Positions 35,000 through 45,521 of a stretch of DNA of 64,000 nucleotides are shown one piece after another. Position 1 is the first letter of the stretch, and every line of letters begins with the position of its first letter. The notes beneath the pieces are model-generated. The model was not told the origin of the DNA. It made no database searches and saw nothing but the letters and a program-made list of their open reading frames with translations. The DNA comes from Athripsodes cinereus (lineage: Eukaryota > Arthropoda > Insecta > Trichoptera > Leptoceridae): positions 24,252,000 through 24,315,999 of the forward strand of contig OX388314.1 in the NCBI GenBank assembly GCA_947579605.1. The letters run 5' to 3'. The translations under genes were made by a program, and so were the position numbers.

Positions 35000-35695
35000 T
35001 TAGTTTTTTTTAGTGGTGTTAACAATTTTCGGTGAGCCATTATAGAACCTTATAAAAATATTATTTTCTCCATTGTTCCTTCTAGTCTCTAACTCATTCC
35101 ACAATGATTTAAGATGCGTTCTCTGCATATCTGTGAGGTCTTGTTTTACTTTAATATGCTTAGGTAATCTGAATCTATTAAAGAGGATCGTCTTTGCATC
35201 CTCCGCATCATTCAAAGTCACTTTTAAAGGTCTTATTCCATCCTTCTGTTTAGCTCCAAGTCTATGAGTCCTCAAAATTTGTATATTGTTTAAACTATCT
35301 ACGCTTTGTATTAATTTTGAGGTCTGACTCAGATCTTCTGATATGTGATCGCGCGAATTAAGGTTAGAATCAACTTCAGGCACATTAAAGATAATTACGT
35401 TCTTTGCGCGAGTGTTTCTTTCGGACAACTCCATCAGCGTGTCACATATATCAGTTCCCTTACCCGGGACACTTTCATTTTCAATCTTGGCGATCTTCTC
35501 TTTTAGGAGCTTTATTTCTGTGTCTTGACTAGCAATTTTTGCAGTGGCAAGACTCATTGCAGCCATAAAATCAATTGAAATTGGGTTAATTTTGGCAATA
35601 TGGTCCCTAGTAAATTTACTATTATCAGTAACTAATTGTGACAGTGCATTGGCGGCCTTCTTCACCATTGTGATTATCTCCTGTACTTCCATCAT
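35000..35695 (-). CDS. LINE ORF1 protein, coiled coil plus RNA-binding-like domain
   Basis: The 231-residue protein begins MMEVQEIITMVKKAANALSQ. Residues 48-75 form a heptad-like coiled coil (IASQDTEIKLLKEKIAKIEN), followed by RAKNVIIFNVPE (96-107), the strand typical of the RRM-like domain in LINE ORF1 proteins, and a C-terminal block (VKQDLTDMQRTHLKSLWNEL) that matches the usual ORF1 carboxy-terminal domain. Such proteins trimerise, bind the element RNA and act as chaperones. The frame is intact and ends 14 bases before the ORF2 ATG. The stop codon directly follows a slippery heptamer. Confidence 0.8.
   Translation of the reverse strand: MMEVQEIITMVKKAANALSQLVTDNSKFTRDHIAKINPISIDFMAAMSLATAKIASQDTEIKLLKEKIAKIENESVPGKGTDICDTLMELSERNTRAKNVIIFNVPEVDSNLNSRDHISEDLSQTSKLIQSVDSLNNIQILRTHRLGAKQKDGIRPLKVTLNDAEDAKTILFNRFRLPKHIKVKQDLTDMQRTHLKSLWNELETRRNNGENNIFIRFYNGSPKIVNTTKKN
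35003..35009 (-). promoter_or_regulatory. Candidate -1 ribosomal frameshift site between ORF1 and ORF2
   Basis: On the minus strand the last ORF1 codons are ACT AAA AAA AAC TAA. The heptamer A AAA AAC is in the correct phase for tandem -1 slippage, and the -1 frame then reads CTA ATA AGC ATC ATA AGT ATG, entering ORF2 without a stop. ORF2's frame has a stop (TAA) just upstream of the heptamer, so the overlap is minimal. Termination-reinitiation at the ATG 14 bases downstream is the alternative. No downstream stem was established. Confidence 0.45.
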
Positions 35696-36111
35696 TGTTC
35701 AATGTTATGTTTACACTTAAATTGTTTTATTCCAAAAAATATATATAAATTCCTTTTAAAGGCTTGGTGACAACCCTGTTTGTGTGATTTGTAAAATTCA
35801 CCGTCTTCGCTACTGATTGGTTGTAGCGTACTATATTGGGAATTGATCGGATTGGATGATCGTCCGTCACCACCGTGAACACTGTTGTGCACAGGCAAAA
35901 ATCACCCTTATGGGTTTTCTTGTAGTGTGTGAGTTAGATAATTATTTTTGTAATTTGCTTTCACTCACCAAACTCAGCGGGCTGCCTTTAATCACAGTTA
36001 TTAAACAATTAATGGTGTTTATGATAAGAATAAATTTAATTAACTTCGCTTGCTATTACTTGTGAAAACAAACAAATATGTTACCAGCTATCTGACAGTA
36101 CGTATGTAAGT
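35696..36111 (-). other. 5' UTR of the full-length LINE
   Basis: Between ORF1 and the minisatellite lie about 415 bases without a convincing frame; a 68-codon frame (35692-35898) overlaps the ORF1 start and lacks family features. This stretch should hold the internal promoter. Confidence 0.5.
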
Positions 36112-36310
36112 TGAATGTTGAACTTATATGTATATATCTGATAGGTACCTACAATTAACTTTATGTATATATCTGATAGGTACCTACAACCTACAATTAA
36201 CTTATATGTATATATCTGATAGGTACCTACAATTAACTGATATGTATATATCTGATAGGTACCTACAATTAACTTATATGTATATATCTGATATGTACCT
36301 ACAATTAATT
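36112..36310 (+). repeat. 36-bp minisatellite, right block (5 units)
   Basis: Five units identical in type to the left block, one carrying an extra cctacaa, and the last with atatgtacct in place of ataggtacct. They were contiguous with the 27470-28046 block before the LINE inserted. Confidence 0.95.
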
Positions 36311-36859
36311 CACAAGGTTCATGAAAAGAGTGGGTGTTACGATATTTAAGAATTAACTTCGGCTGGATAAATCATATAGGTATATATGTATTATTATCTA
36401 CGTGTATAGACGAAAACAAAAAAAAGAACATTTAACAATATCTGTATGTATTATACTTAGTAGGTGTCCGAATCGTTTCAAATGATTTTTTGTAGAATTA
36501 AAAAAACATCTAGCTCTAGTCGCAGACATTTATCTCTATCTCATATATTTTGTTTTTCTCATTTACTCTACATTTTCAAGTAGGTACCTTAATATTTTAC
36601 GGTGTTACATTCGCACATATGTACCACATTTATATAGATACATACATAGAATGTTAATTGTAGGCATGATATACTCGTATAGTTATGTGAATTATATAAC
36701 AAGATTGTTTACCTTTGGTATAATAATACTGTATCTAGTTCAAGTTCATAGTGTTGATACATACATTTGTTACAAATTATGTACATACATATTAATAATC
36801 ACAAGTTATCTACATCTATATGTATCATTTACATGTATAGTTGCTTATATGGCTGCTAT

Positions 36860-37130
36860 TCCTGTCTTCCTCTTCTTCTCGTGCCGTATCAGGTCCTCCC
36901 GGCGTTGGTAATCACTCTGGCGAAGGCTTCTCTAAGCTGCGTGACCCGGAACAGCTCCCCCACATGTTTCATCCCGGTCCAGTTTTTTATGTTGCGCAGC
37001 CAAGACGTTTGCCTTCTACCAGGACCACGCTGCCCCTCAATATTCTCCATCAGTATCAGCTGGAGCAAACTATACCTACTTATCGCCCCGCAGAACGTGA
37101 TCCAGATATGAGATATTCCTGTCTACTGCT
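36860..37130 (-). pseudogene. RTE-like LINE C-terminal fragment
   Basis: Read on the minus strand, the sequence encodes RNIKNWTGMKHVGELFRV-type residues and ends VITNAGRT followed by a stop, the characteristic C-terminus of RTE-like reverse transcriptases in insects (compare NIREWTGMRSVEELFRAA at 41.8 kb). There are frame disruptions upstream. The plus-strand frames of 86-114 codons over it are shadows. The 36311-36859 stretch holds nothing recognised. Confidence 0.65.
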
Positions 37131-37631
37131 GATAATGTGGCTTCCCCATGTTTCACCGGGCATCTTTGAGCTGGGCTTTATGTAATAAGTCACCAGCGGT
37201 TCTTCTAATATCACCAGACTACACTACCAAACTATTAGGCCTAGATCTGACATTAACCTTGTGCATGTAATTCTATGTGAAAAAATCTATGACATATGAA
37301 CCAACCGGTAAACAAACTTGAGTCATAAAAATCTATTTATAATTACCTATTAGAATTCAATCATAGGCACCAGCTATGTACATAACTACCGAACATTGCA
37401 CTAACGAATTCGGTGTATCCAAATTTATAATACCTTAGTACCTACCTACATATGCTACAAAAATCTAAGCGGAAAAAACAAATTTCCCGATAGATTTTTA
37501 ATTTTGACCCTCATAAATAATGATCGCGCCAATTTGGCGGGGGTCCTGGGAATTGATAGGCTCGCTTAATAGTAGTAATAACTTGTTTACCATTTGTGCA
37601 ATAATAATGATAGATATATTATATTATATAC

Positions 37632-38226
37632 TAGCTGACCCAGCGCACTTCGTACCGCCTAACAAACAATGAACGATTAATATTTTTGATCTCTTTACAA
37701 ACTCCCGTAATTGTCCAAGCGTGTCATCGTATAGTGTAAATTTTTTTTAAATTTATGTTGATCAATTATAATTAACTCAGATTTGTTTATTATCTGCTGT
37801 ACGTAATATATGTAGGTACTTATTTATTTTTCAGGTAGATACCTATTCATATTAAATTTTTAAAAATTCTTATCCATGATTTTTTCAAAATTGAAATTTC
37901 AGAACCACAGCTGTTAAATTGTATGGTTAACGATTCTTATTTGAAAATGTATAAAAATATATTCTATAAATAGGCCAGTCTTTAAAAAAACATCATCGTT
38001 GATTTTGTATAATTCTCCATATTGCATTTTTTATTGAAATTAAAAATGTATGGCGTAAATAATTTATTTCGTAATTTTTCTTCCCGTGAATTTGTAAGAT
38101 ATTTTAATAGCCTATCGGCTATTCGGGGCGGAGAAGAATCCAACAAATCAGAGATCATTCAAATCGGTACAGCCATTCTTGAGTTATAAATGGTGTAACT
38201 AACACCACTTTCTTTTATATATAGAT
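37632..38226 (+). repeat. CTAGCTGACCC repeat, copy 2
   Basis: It begins actagctgacccagcgcact and ends attcaaatcggtacagccat ... ttatatatagat. It is longer (about 595 bp) than the copy at 25823 and shares mainly the ends. Confidence 0.6.
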
Positions 38227-39080
38227 CATGATATTTCTAATTAGACAGAGACAGACAATGTTGTGTGTTTATTAGTATTCACAACAGCATTATCAGTTTG
38301 ATATAGCAAATCGCATCAAACATACATATTATTCGTAATTAAAACGAATTACAAATCAAACTATTGTACGAAAATAGAAACGTATCGAGTAGGCACCTAT
38401 CAATCTTTAATCACTCGCCGACGAGTGGATATATTTGAGAAGATTAACATAATAGACTAGAGTACCTACCTAAAACTATGTAGTTTTATTTATCTATGGA
38501 GTAATGATAGTGTTTAGTTTATTGTTATCTATCCATGTTTTTCATTTTAAAATGTTGGTAAAATAATTGTGTTGTTTACAAGTAACATCGGTGATAAAAA
38601 TTTAAAAATAGAATGTTTTTTTGTTGTTGTTAATTAGGTATGTTTGAATTAGTTTGAAAGTGTTCGCATTTGTGATTGTAGTTTAAAAAGTGATCAACGT
38701 GTCAGATAACTGTTTGTTTTGTGTAATTTTTGAAAATGAATTAAGATTTAAAAAGTGTACCATTTTTCGTTGTGGAAGGAGTTGATCATATATTCACTTG
38801 AAAGAGAAGATGGTATGGTGCGTTTTGGTTTTCTTATTTGAAAATTATTGAAATTTAATAATATTTTTTTTTAATTTAGAAACATATGTATCCTTGCTTT
38901 TTTTCTTCACATTGAAACTAATTTAAGCACAAATTATTGCAAATTATTTTTCGTTTAGGTATATTCTAGTATGTAAGGAAAACATGTAATATGACATTTC
39001 ACATCCTCTCTGCTTGTCTCACAAGGAATGTAAAGTAATATAAATTAATACACAGACAGTTGAAATATTTTATATCAATC
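38227..39080. other. AT-rich stretch, nothing coding seen
   Basis: It contains a palindrome-like motif atcactcgccgacgagtggat (about 38409-38429) that recurs at 45384 and 50447 in variant form; otherwise nothing was recognised. Confidence 0.45.
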
Positions 39081-39084
39081 TATT

Positions 39085-39250
39085 TTGGCATCTCCCATAA
39101 ATGGGTTAACCAGTAGACTAAACCCATGCTATTAACATGCAAGTCTTTATCTCCGTGACAATTGAAAATGAATTAGGGTGTTTTATGAATATTGCCATTT
39201 ATAGAACACTCGAAAATTTACCAAAAAAGTGGGACACTTATTTTTTTGCA
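39085..39250 (+). repeat. R1 interspersed repeat
   Basis: Landmarks ggcatctcccataaatgggt, aacatgcaagtc, catttatagaacactcgaaa and aaaaaagtgggacac are present, with a central deletion. Confidence 0.65.
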
Positions 39251-39639
39251 GAGGACTCCGCAGAGTGTATTGCGTTTCGTGTTAGGTATATTCCTCCATA
39301 GTAATTAACTAACATAGGACAATATTTCAATGTTCCCTTACAGTAGCCCTTATCCTGAGCTAGACCTTAATGTGGTTGCATTTGTTTTATATCCAATAAA
39401 CTTCAATAATTAAATCACATCCATTTTTCACCAAATCGTAAAGGACAGATAGAGTAACTCTCAGTGATACCAATAAGTCTTTACATCTAGTTATAATTAT
39501 CAATTCAAAGTGATGAATCTAATATAAATGATAAAAATACCTAGCCATAAAGGCTATTACGTGTCACCGAGGGTCTCTCTCTCTATCTGTTGCTGATATT
39601 TTGGTGTGAAATAGTTGCGAAATATTGAAGTTTATTGTA

Positions 39640-39765
39640 CGAGGTCCCGGGTTCGATTTCCGGCCAGGCCGAAATACAGAATGACCTTTTACAAATATTA
39701 ATACAATTTGCATCTTTCTCACTTGCACTGTGCCGCACTCTTCTCCAATAATAAGTATTTATAAT
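39640..39765 (+). repeat. SINE-like fragment with B box
   Basis: The sequence gaggtcccgggttcgatttc followed by cggccaggcc contains a polymerase III B-box match (ggttcgatttc) but no convincing A box upstream, so it is a truncated tRNA-derived SINE of a different family from the one at 4171. Confidence 0.45.
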
Positions 39766-39777
39766 TTTATATTACAA

Positions 39778-40053
39778 TAGACCATTAAAGGATGACGTCA
39801 CAGAAAAATCATTGAGGGGCATCAGGCATCCCAACACAACAGACGATTACGGTGTAATATTAGGTGGAACGCCTAAAGAATACCTAATAATCAAAAAACT
39901 GTCAGTGTCGATTTTGTTATTATTTTGTCGTCTGACTTTCTTTTTTTTCTCTTATGGCATAACATCCTACAAGGATGATTTGCACAATCTGACTGTTTGC
40001 CCCCCAAGCAAAAGCAAATCCATAGACAAGACCACGTGACCTTTAATGGTCTA
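39778..40053. mobile_element. Mariner-like MITE, copy 1
   Basis: The ends tagaccattaaagg and cctttaatggtcta are perfect inverted repeats with TA at the edges, as in Tc1/mariner elements. The 276-bp body is non-coding; a 75-codon frame across it is chance. A near-identical copy in reverse orientation lies at 49058. Confidence 0.75.
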
Positions 40054-40059
40054 TACTCT

Positions 40060-41160
40060 ATAGGCTATAAACGAACGGTTCTATTACAAAATAAAAACGT
40101 TCCAACATAGTAATATAAAGTTTTACGTTATCAGGATAATTTATTATTAGGTCGAATTGCACTTTTATGTAGGTCGTGTCAACAATTTGCTATATGGAAA
40201 ACGAATTCAAAGACGTTTTACAGGCTAGCTCAGGATTACAGTCACCCTAAGGGCACATTAAAATATTGGGGGCAAGATGCTCAATTGAGTATTACCTACG
40301 TACTTACTTATTGCCTATATAACTTGTAGGCGTATAGTTACATATTACATTCTGAGTCATTTATCTTATTACTACGTACCTACCTACATGCACAGCAAGT
40401 TACACTACAGATATTTATACATACATACTTTGTATTCTAGTAACTATGTATAATTATTATTATTCTTATTCAATTTATGTAATTGTTATAGCACTTACAT
40501 TGCTATACATCACACTGTCCCACATAGTATTATTGCTGTGATGTTTTGTCGTCAGTTATGTCTATTGGTGTAAACAGTTTTTACACGATAAAATTTATGT
40601 CTCCGATTAGCCAAATACTACTCGACAGATCTATTTATAAGAAAATAGAATTAGAGAACTTTTGATCGATTAGTTAGTCTAGATTTTACAAATAGCGTAT
40701 CATGTTATTCTTTCAATTTACAAAGTGGTCGTAATTTGAAGAGGTTTGAAATGAGCTACACTAATAGTTGATCATCACGTTATTGCGGGTTCTGTATCTG
40801 GCAAAAGTTTCAACGTATGATAATATCTCTACAATGTCTTTGCACGTGCCATTATTTTTTAGCGACGCAAGAACCTACTCATACCAATATTAGTCATTTA
40901 TTATCTTTGTATAGGTATCTCAGTATCTATTGCTTAACAGGTGATATTAATAGGTATAACTACCTGCTGACATAAATTCCCAATCTTTTACTATTCACTA
41001 ACATCCAATCCTGGGAAACGATAAGTTTATTAACAGTATTCACGAAACCATATCTATATAAATTATAAAATGGTTGCTTAGTAATAATAATAAAACTGTT
41101 GTTAGAAAGCTGTAATGCCATTTTTTGAAAACAGAATTCAGTGTATATAATAGAATAAGT
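40060..41160. other. AT-rich stretch without gene or repeat
   Basis: I see no coding frame, RNA gene or repeat family here. Confidence 0.5.
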
Positions 41161-41164
41161 TACG

Positions 41165-41330
41165 AAAGAGTCTTCTTCTTCTTCTCGTGCCGTATCAAGT
41201 CCCCCCGACGTTGGCAATTACTTTGGTGAAGGCTTTTAGCTCTATCTTGCGCGACCCGGAACAGTTTCCCTACATGTCTCATCCCGGTCCAGTCTCGTAT
41301 GTTGCGCAGCCAAGACGTTTGCCTTCTACT
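41165..41330 (-). pseudogene. RTE-like LINE C-terminal fragment
   Basis: It is a close relative of the fragment at 36860 (shared cttcttctcgtgccgtatca, ggaacagtttccc, atgttgcgcagccaagacgt) and is cut at its right by the hAT element at 41331, beyond which only the 8-bp duplication and tctacta continue. Confidence 0.65.
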
Positions 41331-41432
41331 TAGAGGGTTATTCCCGGGAATACGTTCTCGGGAAACGGGAAATTCATTTTTAAATTTCCCGTTTCCCGGG
41401 AACGAAAATAATCCGGGAAAAATTACCCTCTA
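41331..41432. mobile_element. 102-bp hAT MITE (TAGAGGGTTATTCCCGGG ends)
   Basis: A short palindrome-like element with ends tagagggttattcccggga and aattaccctcta, flanked by a perfect 8-bp duplication cttctact (41323-41330 and 41433-41440). It is an internally deleted relative of the element at 26433 and inserted into an RTE fragment. Confidence 0.9.
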
Positions 41433-41464
41433 CTTCTACTAGTATTTTATTAATAATATTTTAT

Positions 41465-41562
41465 GTAGGTATTGTTTCGCTGGTCAATAGCAACAGTTTG
41501 CTGAAATTGATCGCGATTTATAATATGCAATCAAGCAACAGAAGTGAATTATTGTAAAATGT
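41465..41562 (+). repeat. Diverged relative of the 14.7-kb foldback MITE
   Basis: The run ggtcaatagcaacagtttgc, gaaattgatcgcgattt and gcaatcaagcaacagaagtg parallels the centre and right arm of the MITE at 14736 with many substitutions. Confidence 0.45.
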
Positions 41563-41639
41563 TTCGAAACTGTTATTTACTTAATCCTTCAAAATTAGAT
41601 GCTAGTATTAAAAAAATATTACTTCTACTAATATACCTA

Positions 41640-41880
41640 CTCTTACTTCTACTTATTCCGCTTCTTCTTCACGTGTCTTGTCGGGTCCCTCCGACGTTGA
41701 CGATCACTTGGGAAAAATCCTTTTTGTTGTGGGCAGCACGAAATAGCTCTTCCACACTTCTCATCCCGGTCCACTCCCGAATGTTTTGAAGCGAGGAAAA
41801 CCGCTTTTTTCCAACCCCTCTACGGCCCTCAATCTTCTCTTCTATGATTTGTAGGATGGCATATTTTTCTCCTCTCATTA
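41640..41880 (-). pseudogene. RTE-like LINE C-terminal fragment
   Basis: A 69-codon minus-strand frame starting MRGEKYAILQIIEEKIEGRR continues through NIREWTGMRSVEELFRAA to VNVGGTRQDT and a stop. This is the conserved C-terminal tail of RTE-type reverse transcriptases. It is truncated at its 5' side. A (CTT)n-like tract lies just 3' of the stop. Confidence 0.75.
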
Positions 41881-42631
41881 TGTGACCAAAATATAAATTT
41901 TACGGAGCTTGATTGTTGTGAATTTGAGCATTTGCTCTACGCAATATTTCAACGTTACTTGTCATGTCAGTCCAAGATATTCTTAACATTCTTAAATTCT
42001 ACTAAAATAATTATATAATTCTTACTTCCACTAAATACTTAAAAAAAATGATAATTTTACAAAATAATTGTCAATATGGGGATTTGTCTAATCACGCGAA
42101 AAGGTAAGTAGGTACTCGTTTGTATATCCGTAGGTATCTAATTTTACAGTATTTATTTTTATTAATTCGTTATCTGACTGCGTTCTCGAATTTTCTAGAT
42201 AACCTCTAATTAGTCACTAAGAATACATAACTAATCTATTTGTAATATTTTTACCTTATTTGCACGTCAACTTGATTTACCTGACCTTTGCACTTATTAA
42301 CTATTTGAACGTTCATCAATTTTGGATACGTGCATATTATCATACTCCTATCCTCCTGAAGCAGTTGAAGAGAATTTAGTGTTTACAGTTCATTGATATA
42401 TGTAGGTCTAATGAATAAAAAGTTACAATGAAATGTAAAGTGTTAAATTTAGATTAGCCTGATGATGAGAGTGGAAGTTTTCGAAAGCCGGCTCATAAAT
42501 TAATAGTAAAATAAGTCACCAGTGGAATTACTTTTAATTTCTTATTACAATGAACTTGCACCAAGAATCGTCGGTCGATGAATTAAACCAAAAAAATCTC
42601 GATTATAACTTCTAAAATATAGCATTCTCTT

Positions 42632-42795
42632 CCATGGAGTCCTGGTAAAGAACAAGTTTCCCACTTTTCTTGCAATTGGGTGTCCTGTAAGAGACAGGTT
42701 TTTATGAAACATTAGATGTAGGTATATACCACCCTTCCTGAATATATATTTTTTATTGGCATGGAGAAGACAGCCTGTATGTCTGTTACGTTTAC
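42632..42795 (-). repeat. R1 interspersed repeat
   Basis: Landmarks ccatggagtcctggtaaaga, gtgtcctgtaagagacagg, taccacccttcctgaata and attggcatggagaagacagc are present. The 41881-42631 stretch before it has a Penelope-type end motif (cctgatgatgagagtggaag, 42459) but no gene. Confidence 0.75.
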
Positions 42796-43163
42796 GTAGG
42801 TAAATTAAGTTCAAAATATTGGTAATAACAGAGTTTACTTTCAAGAGATTAACTGTCGTAGACCATTCATCAAATAAGAAAAAACTGTATAAATTTCTTG
42901 CGGTGTTTAATTCCTAGCCTAATTTGATTTAGGTATCTACGTTAGAGTTACGTTAAGACGGTAAAAATATGAGTATGCGTATTTTAAATAGGTTGATAAT
43001 TTTATTGTCTTTCCAATGTAAAATAATCACAGTGCACCAGTTTAAAGAAACCTTATAAAAATCAAAGTGGAAATTCGGTGATTTCTTGTAATGTAAGAAG
43101 TAGTATATATGCATCTATAGTTAACGTGTGGAAGAGTACATCAAAGTATCAAAGTCCCTGCAG

Positions 43164-43255
43164 ACATTTTCTAAAACTGGAAGAACATTATCATTGAATA
43201 AAGAAGAAATGATATCTTGGAGAGATCAGAAGTGTCCATATCTGGAAGAGGAAAT
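43164..43255 (+). other. Candidate internal or terminal exon, unrecognised
   Basis: A frame open from 43128 (EEYIKVSKSLQTF...) through SKTGRTLSLNKEEMISWRDQ to KCPYLEEE ends in phase 2 at a consensus donor GAAAT|GTAAGTACC. A possible acceptor is ccctgcag at 43156-43163, but the pyrimidine tract is poor. Residue composition looks protein-like and the frame contains no low-complexity. I do not recognise it, and no partner exon was found. Confidence 0.2.
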
Positions 43256-43469
43256 GTAAGTACCTACTCTCTTTATTTTATCTTTTTAAAATCATTATTT
43301 AAAATAAATAAAAATACACTTTTATACACCTACACAAAAATCCTATATGAATCTAGTTATTTTTCTAAAGTAAACCAGGTAGCCAGAGAAATCATGACAT
43401 AAATATCGAACCATTTCGGATACTCAGTTTTTTATTGTGAATACAGTAATGATTTCCTGATTTTCAGCT

Positions 43470-43715
43470 TTCATGCCATCACGGCATTTCCTACAAGTGG
43501 GGTAGCCAGCTGAACAACTAAATGCAATAAACATGCAAGTCGTCCTCTCCGTGCCAGTAAAAGTTTAGGCTATCTGTATTGGAAGCATATCTCATCGCTG
43601 AATTGAATATTTACGAATACAAATGACCTTTCTTAAGTCTATGACGAATACTTGCCATTTACAGGACACTAGAAAACTTACTAAAAAGAGTGTGGACATA
43701 TTTCTAAGAATGCTT
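43470..43715 (+). repeat. R1 interspersed repeat, reference full-length copy
   Basis: R1 is the commonest repeat here, with about twenty copies of up to 250 bp in both orientations. In plus sense the order of landmarks is: ccatcacggcatttcccaca, agtggggtagccagc, atgcaataaacatgcaag, cgtcctctccgtgcca, a segment usually reading taagacattcaggatgggtg (diverged in this copy), atctcatcgctgaattgaa, gccatttacaggacactaga, and aaaaagagtg. Full copies end near ctttgccaggactccatgg. I find no terminal inversion, no polymerase III boxes and no constant tail, so whether it is a SINE, a MITE or part of a larger element is open. Many copies are truncated at either end. Confidence 0.85.
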
Positions 43716-43979
43716 TTTGATTTTTTTAGAATGAGTGACGACGCATTCGTGTCGTAAACGAGTGATAGTATTTTTGTGCATTCAAAAATGGGGCGGATAT
43801 CCACCAAATAAATACAAAAACCCTCGACGACGTTCTAGTGAAAGTATTTGGTAATTTACTAATTTAGTCTCTAGGAACTTCTATTTTGGTAACTTATAAA
43901 TACTACTCTGAATATTACTCTGAAACACGTAGAAACAGCTGACGCAAGTGCGTGAACACTGAAAATAATATACGTACGA

Positions 43980-44527
43980 CTTTATAAAAAAATACCATTG
44001 GCTTTCATTATGCATGCGTGGGAGAAATGTAGATGTGTGTGATGTTTTTACTCGGGTGTTTCTTTTGTTTTTTTGATGATTCGAGGAGATAGTACGTCGC
44101 TGCGCTGTTGAGCTGCGCGGCCCGCATTTGTAGTAGCCGAGTATTCTCTACGATTCGGCCACTATCGCGACCTTGCTTCGTCCTTCCCGAACAGAGTGTG
44201 TAGCCGATCGTGGTGTGGGACAAACGCTACCGGATCGCTTTCCCGCGCTCCCTTTTAACAACAACATCCACGATTGTCAAAATAATAGTTCGAAATACGA
44301 AAATTCAAAAATTAAAAAAGAAAAGAATACAGTGTTGTCGTCATTTGTTTCAAAAGTGTTGCTAGTGTTGAAATAATATTGTATTTTACAATAGTTTTGT
44401 TAATTATTATTGTTTGTTATTATTAATTTTCTGTGCCTTTTTATTTTTATTTTTGCTGTTATTGTATTATAATTGTTTGATTATTATTTTTGGAAATTGT
44501 CCTGAAATTCAACCACGAAAGTGAGGT
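43980..44527 (+). promoter_or_regulatory. Candidate CpG-rich promoter and noncoding first exon
   Basis: In an AT-rich background the 44085-44260 stretch is strikingly rich in CpG (cgctgcgctgttgagctgcg, cggccactatcgcgacc, gctaccggatcgctttcccg). A TATAAAAA motif lies at about 43982. The following 260 bases read like an insect 5' UTR (gattgtcaaaataatagttc ... cagtgttgtcgtc) and end at a plausible donor, AAAGTGAG|GTTAGT (about 44526). The coding part would lie downstream; the candidate exon at 53067 is on the same strand. Short frames on both strands (67 and 71 codons) lack family features. Confidence 0.35.
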
Positions 44528-45440
44528 TAGTTATAAATAATTTATGTTTTAATTTTCGCTATAATTTAATACGTATACATCATTAATACTCAACTAATTT
44601 GGCACGAAAAACAAAACGCAACAGGGACATTACACAACTTGGTAATTAAATTCAGAAATATAAAATATTTTTTCTTTGTTTTTGGTGTAAATAAATGAAT
44701 TAACCATATATTATGTTTTGCACGATTAGATGTGTTTAAAATATTTAACCAAAAATGTAGATTTTAATTCATTATTTTAAGCTAGTAAAAATACTACCTC
44801 CAGAGAGTAATGTCACATGTTCGCATTCATTTGTTTACTTTATTTTTAAAATAATTAGAATTTTATTTTGAAATTTAGAACGTGTGGGTTCTTTTTTATG
44901 TTGCTTTGTTTTCAGCCGGCTAATTTGTATATTGATGTAAACATTCATACTTATTTTACAATATTTTTTATCTCCTATTTTGTGCATAGTTTTAATTCCA
45001 ATTATAATTTAAAAAAAATAAGATATTTTTAATATTTTGTGAGACGAAAGTCACCCTCTTTTGTGCAATGACATTTATAAGGTCAAACGAGGAGGGTGAT
45101 GACACGTACATTGCTGTAAAAACGGTTTCAGCGTCGTCTGCTTTCCATTCCACACTGTACATTGTAAACTTTGTTACAACGTTGTTTATTTATTTATTCT
45201 TTAGGTACTCTACACTTATTGCGAGTAATTATTATACTGAGTTTACATCTCATATCCGACATAAACAATAATTATTATGACACCTTTTTTAGATTTATTT
45301 ATTCATCAACAAAATACAGCTCACAAAAAATAACTGTATCCATCTGATAAGTAAATGTCAATTTATCTATTATTTATAACATAAATCACTCGCAAAGGAG
45401 TGGATGGTCTTGAGAAGAATAGAATAATTATTATTTATAA
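44528..45440. other. AT-rich stretch, no gene recognised
   Basis: A 67-codon frame at 45068 (MTFIRSNEEGDDTY...) is not recognised and probably spurious. A LINE tail-like tttatttattcatcaac lies at 45295. Confidence 0.4.
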
Positions 45441-45441
45441 C

Positions 45442-45515
45442 ATTGAAGCATCCTTCATAAGTGGGGTAGCAAGTGGACAAACTATAGCATGAAGTCTTCT
45501 CCATGATATGACATA
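45442..45515 (+). repeat. R1 interspersed repeat, short 5' fragment
   Basis: Matches R1 at catccttcataagtggggta, gcaagtggacaaactatagc and cttctccatgatatgac. Confidence 0.55.
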
Positions 45516-45521
45516 TATCTT

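Larger units (their letters stand above)
28047..36112 (-). mobile_element. Full-length two-ORF LINE inserted in the minisatellite
   Basis: Read on the minus strand the element has a 5' UTR (36112 to about 35696), ORF1 (35000-35695), ORF2 (34985 to 29139, interrupted), a 3' UTR of about 1.1 kb, and a tail of (AAATAAAT)-type repeats at 28047-28083 preceded by cattgtaaaaggcgaaagcc. Minisatellite units abut both ends, with aactttat left and aacttat right as possible remains of a short duplication. Without the nested 3-kb element it is about 5.05 kb. Domain order (coiled-coil ORF1, then endonuclease and reverse transcriptase) places it in the CR1/Jockey group; the exact clade is not certain. T1 tails elsewhere (6605, 24600, 60230, 60363) look like truncated relatives. 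Confidence 0.85.

Noticed and set aside
36767..37185. Overlapping plus-strand frames of 86-114 codons
   Set aside because: The minus strand encodes a recognisable RTE reverse-transcriptase C-terminus here, so these are shadows.
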